Origin: an uncultured Bacteroidaceae bacterium
Lineage (GTDB): Bacteria > Bacteroidota > Bacteroidia > Bacteroidales > Bacteroidaceae
Reading direction: 5' to 3'
Assembly: GCA_904502185.1 (NCBI GenBank)
Contig: CAJGDX010000044.1
Span: 1-16,223, forward strand
DNA: 16,223 nucleotides
Shown: piece by piece, positions 15,012 to 16,223 of the stretch
Layout: each line of letters opens with the position of its first letter
Numbering within the stretch: position 1 is the stretch's first letter
Program-made: the position numbers and the translations under genes
Notes under the pieces: model-generated
Told to the model about the DNA's origin: nothing
Database searches by the model: none
Seen by the model: only the letters and a program-made list of their open reading frames with translations

Positions 15012-15713
15012 ATGGTAAAAACCACTGAACATCATCCGCTATACGGAGATATACAGATAACCATAAACCCACGGGCGCGGCGAATAACACTCCGCGCCCG
15101 TGACGGCTTTATATGCATTACAATGCCGCCATACACACCTCGCAAGGTCATTGACGATGCTCTTGCACAGCATGGCAGCAGACTGCTCGCAGAATGTCGC
15201 ACACAGCAGCCGGACATCATAGATGGTGATTATAAATTCGTGAGCGACAATTTCTGTTTCTCGCTTGAGGCAAGCGCTACCGGAAAGCCATTTCTTCGTT
15301 TCGATGGGAAGAGCGCTACCCTGCACTACCCCACAGGAACCGACCTCACAAGCCCCACCACACAGGAGTGGCTGCGTCGTGTGCGGGTGACTGCATTGCG
15401 CCGCGTGGCTGCAGGCTACCTGCCACAGCGTTTGAAAGAGTTTGCAACCAGGCATGGGTTCACTTATAGCAGGGTGACGCTGCGCGACAGCCACAGCCGC
15501 TGGGGCAGCTGCAGCAACCGTGGCAGCATTAGTCTGAGTATTTACCTGCAATTGTTGCCTCCGCATCTTTCCGATTATGTATTGTTGCATGAGTTGTGTC
15601 ACACGGTAGAAATGAACCATGGAGAGCGTTTTTGGGTGCTGATGGATAGTGTTACCGATTGCTCCGCAAAAGAGCTGAGAGAGGCTCTCAGAGGCTTTAA
15701 AACGGATTTTTAG
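15012..15713 (+). CDS. YgjP/SprT-like zinc metallopeptidase (DUF45)
   Basis: The 233-residue protein from the ATG at 15012 (a TTG two codons earlier is in frame) has the YgjP-like arrangement: an N-terminal beta-rich part with RARRITLRARDG, then SRWGSCS (162-168), then HELCH (193-197) with the third zinc ligand His203 in MNHGERFW. Glu194 would be the catalytic base. It has no signal peptide or membrane segment, so it should be cytoplasmic. The family is widespread, but its substrate is not well established. It starts 9 bp after argB and is probably cotranscribed with it. Its last codons contain a small perfect hairpin. Confidence 0.9.
   Translation: MVKTTEHHPLYGDIQITINPRARRITLRARDGFICITMPPYTPRKVIDDALAQHGSRLLAECRTQQPDIIDGDYKFVSDNFCFSLEASATGKPFLRFDGKSATLHYPTGTDLTSPTTQEWLRRVRVTALRRVAAGYLPQRLKEFATRHGFTYSRVTLRDSHSRWGSCSNRGSISLSIYLQLLPPHLSDYVLLHELCHTVEMNHGERFWVLMDSVTDCSAKELREALRGFKTDF
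15675..15691 (+). terminator. small hairpin at the end of the peptidase gene, weak terminator candidate
   Basis: CTGAGAG and CTCTCAG form a perfect 7-bp stem with a 3-nt loop inside the last codons. The nearest T run (15706-15711) is 15 nt further on, too far for a standard intrinsic terminator. No better terminator was found for this gene. Confidence 0.2.
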
Positions 15714-16223
15714 GCTGAGTTGCTTAGGAGTTATTATTTTGACTGGGGCATAGACGAGATTCGATATATTTTAACGTGAGTTCGAAATAAGATTCTTCCA
15801 CTACTCTGCCGATTGAGGAATCCATTATCCATAATATGATGCTTACTTTTGTATTCTCCGGTAGTTTTTATCCTTAATTTTTGGTTGCAATCATTTGGGA
15901 CAGTACTATCTGTTCCCTTCTTTTGCCGGGCAAAAGAAGCAAAAGCCCCGGCACACGGGACGCATCAGGCGGCTCTGCCTTTGTTCAGAAGTTGCCTTTA
16001 CGGCAACATTCTTCAGTCGGTGGCGAGCCTTATCGCTCGAGTCTTTTCGTCAGTTTTTCGGGTGCTGCGGAACTCGTTCAGTTATCCGCACTTTATGTGC
16101 GTATAACTAACACTCAGACAGTCATTGCCTTTGGCGAGCTTTGGCTGCACTCGCTTTGTAACTTGCAAGTAAACTTGCGTTACGCTCGTTTGCACAAACC
16201 TTCGCACTTAATCCGAAAAACAG
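15714..16223. other. gene-free region rich in small hairpins
   Basis: About 510 bp run to the window edge with no ORF I can support. The first 130 bp are AT-rich. A perfect TAnnTTTG (TACTTTTG) sits at 15844-15851, without a good -33 element. From 15917 on, short inverted repeats follow one another: 15917-15939 (11-bp arms, 1-nt centre), 15967-15980, 15991-16007 (GTTGCC/GGCAAC), 16024-16039 (CGAGC/GCTCG), 16081-16107 (two 5-bp blocks with one mismatch), 16134-16154 (GCGAG/CTCGC) and 16158-16183 (GCAAG/CTTGC inside GTAAC/GTTAC). The base composition is more GC-rich than the preceding intergenic DNA. It could be a dispersed non-coding repeat, a structured RNA, or the edge of an element that continues beyond the window. 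Confidence 0.6.
15917..15939. repeat. perfect 23-bp inverted repeat
   Basis: CTTCTTTTGCC and GGCAAAAGAAG flank a single G. With a 1-nt centre it is more like a palindromic site or cruciform than a simple RNA hairpin. It opens the hairpin-rich region, and part of the sequence (CAAAAG) recurs right after it at 15940-15945. Confidence 0.75.

Noticed and set aside
13722..15035. 437-codon open frame on the minus strand opposite aroK and argB
   Set aside because: It spans two real genes plus the gap between them, shows no domain, and has the Cys/His-rich composition of a shadow frame.
15849..16110. Two overlapping short frames (85 and 71 codons) in the hairpin-rich region
   Set aside because: They run through the inverted repeats in different frames, have no supported start and contain no recognisable motif. 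They are more likely chance frames in a non-coding repeat.

Overview
This window looks like ordinary chromosomal DNA from a member of the Bacteroidales (Bacteroides/Prevotella/Muribaculaceae range). The signs are A-rich leaders without Shine-Dalgarno sequences before most starts, several matches to the Bacteroidetes -7 element TAnnTTTG, a TonB-dependent receptor with an N-terminal carboxypeptidase-regulatory-like domain, a secreted protein with a type IX-like C-terminal sorting domain, and proteins of typical Bacteroidales form (TopA ending in Toprim C-terminal repeats, a Uup-like ABC-F ATPase, a ROK sugar kinase). I saw no rRNA, tRNA, CRISPR array, insertion sequence, phage gene or toxin-antitoxin pair. 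Species cannot be named from sequence alone.

Layout. Positions 1-1028: a TTTTTG hexamer tract that runs into the promoter of a secreted protein of unknown function. It converges on a minus-strand block and shares with it a perfect 38-bp palindromic terminator. Positions 1092-3044 (minus): ribokinase followed 30 bp later by a ten-helix GRP/ureide-permease-like sugar transporter, a small ribose (nucleoside-sugar) uptake and phosphorylation operon. A near-perfect inverted repeat that may be an operator lies upstream. Positions 3227-5092 (minus): Uup-like ABC-F ATPase. Its likely promoter overlaps the terminator hairpin of the next gene. Positions 5189-6154 (minus): ROK-family glucokinase with its own promoter. 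Positions 6305-8614 (minus): TonB-dependent receptor, divergent from a plus-strand gene at 8872-11094 for a large secreted protein with two copies of a galactose-binding-like module around a helical segment. Positions 11272-15713 (plus): topA, aroK (start overlaps the topA stop), argB and a YgjP-type zinc metallopeptidase, probably one transcription unit or nearly so. Positions 15714-16223: about 510 bp with no supportable gene, packed with small hairpins.

How it fits together. The minus-strand block handles sugar entry and activation (ribokinase, permease, ROK kinase) plus ribosome or replication housekeeping (ABC-F). The divergent pair in the middle is cell-envelope material: an outer-membrane importer and a secreted, probably carbohydrate-interacting protein. 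The right-hand block is housekeeping: DNA topology, the shikimate step, the second arginine step and a protease. I did not find a clearly new defence or mobile system. The observations most worth checking are the hexamer tract, the promoter nested in a terminator, the inverted repeat before the ribokinase, the duplicated-module secreted protein, and the hairpin-rich right end.
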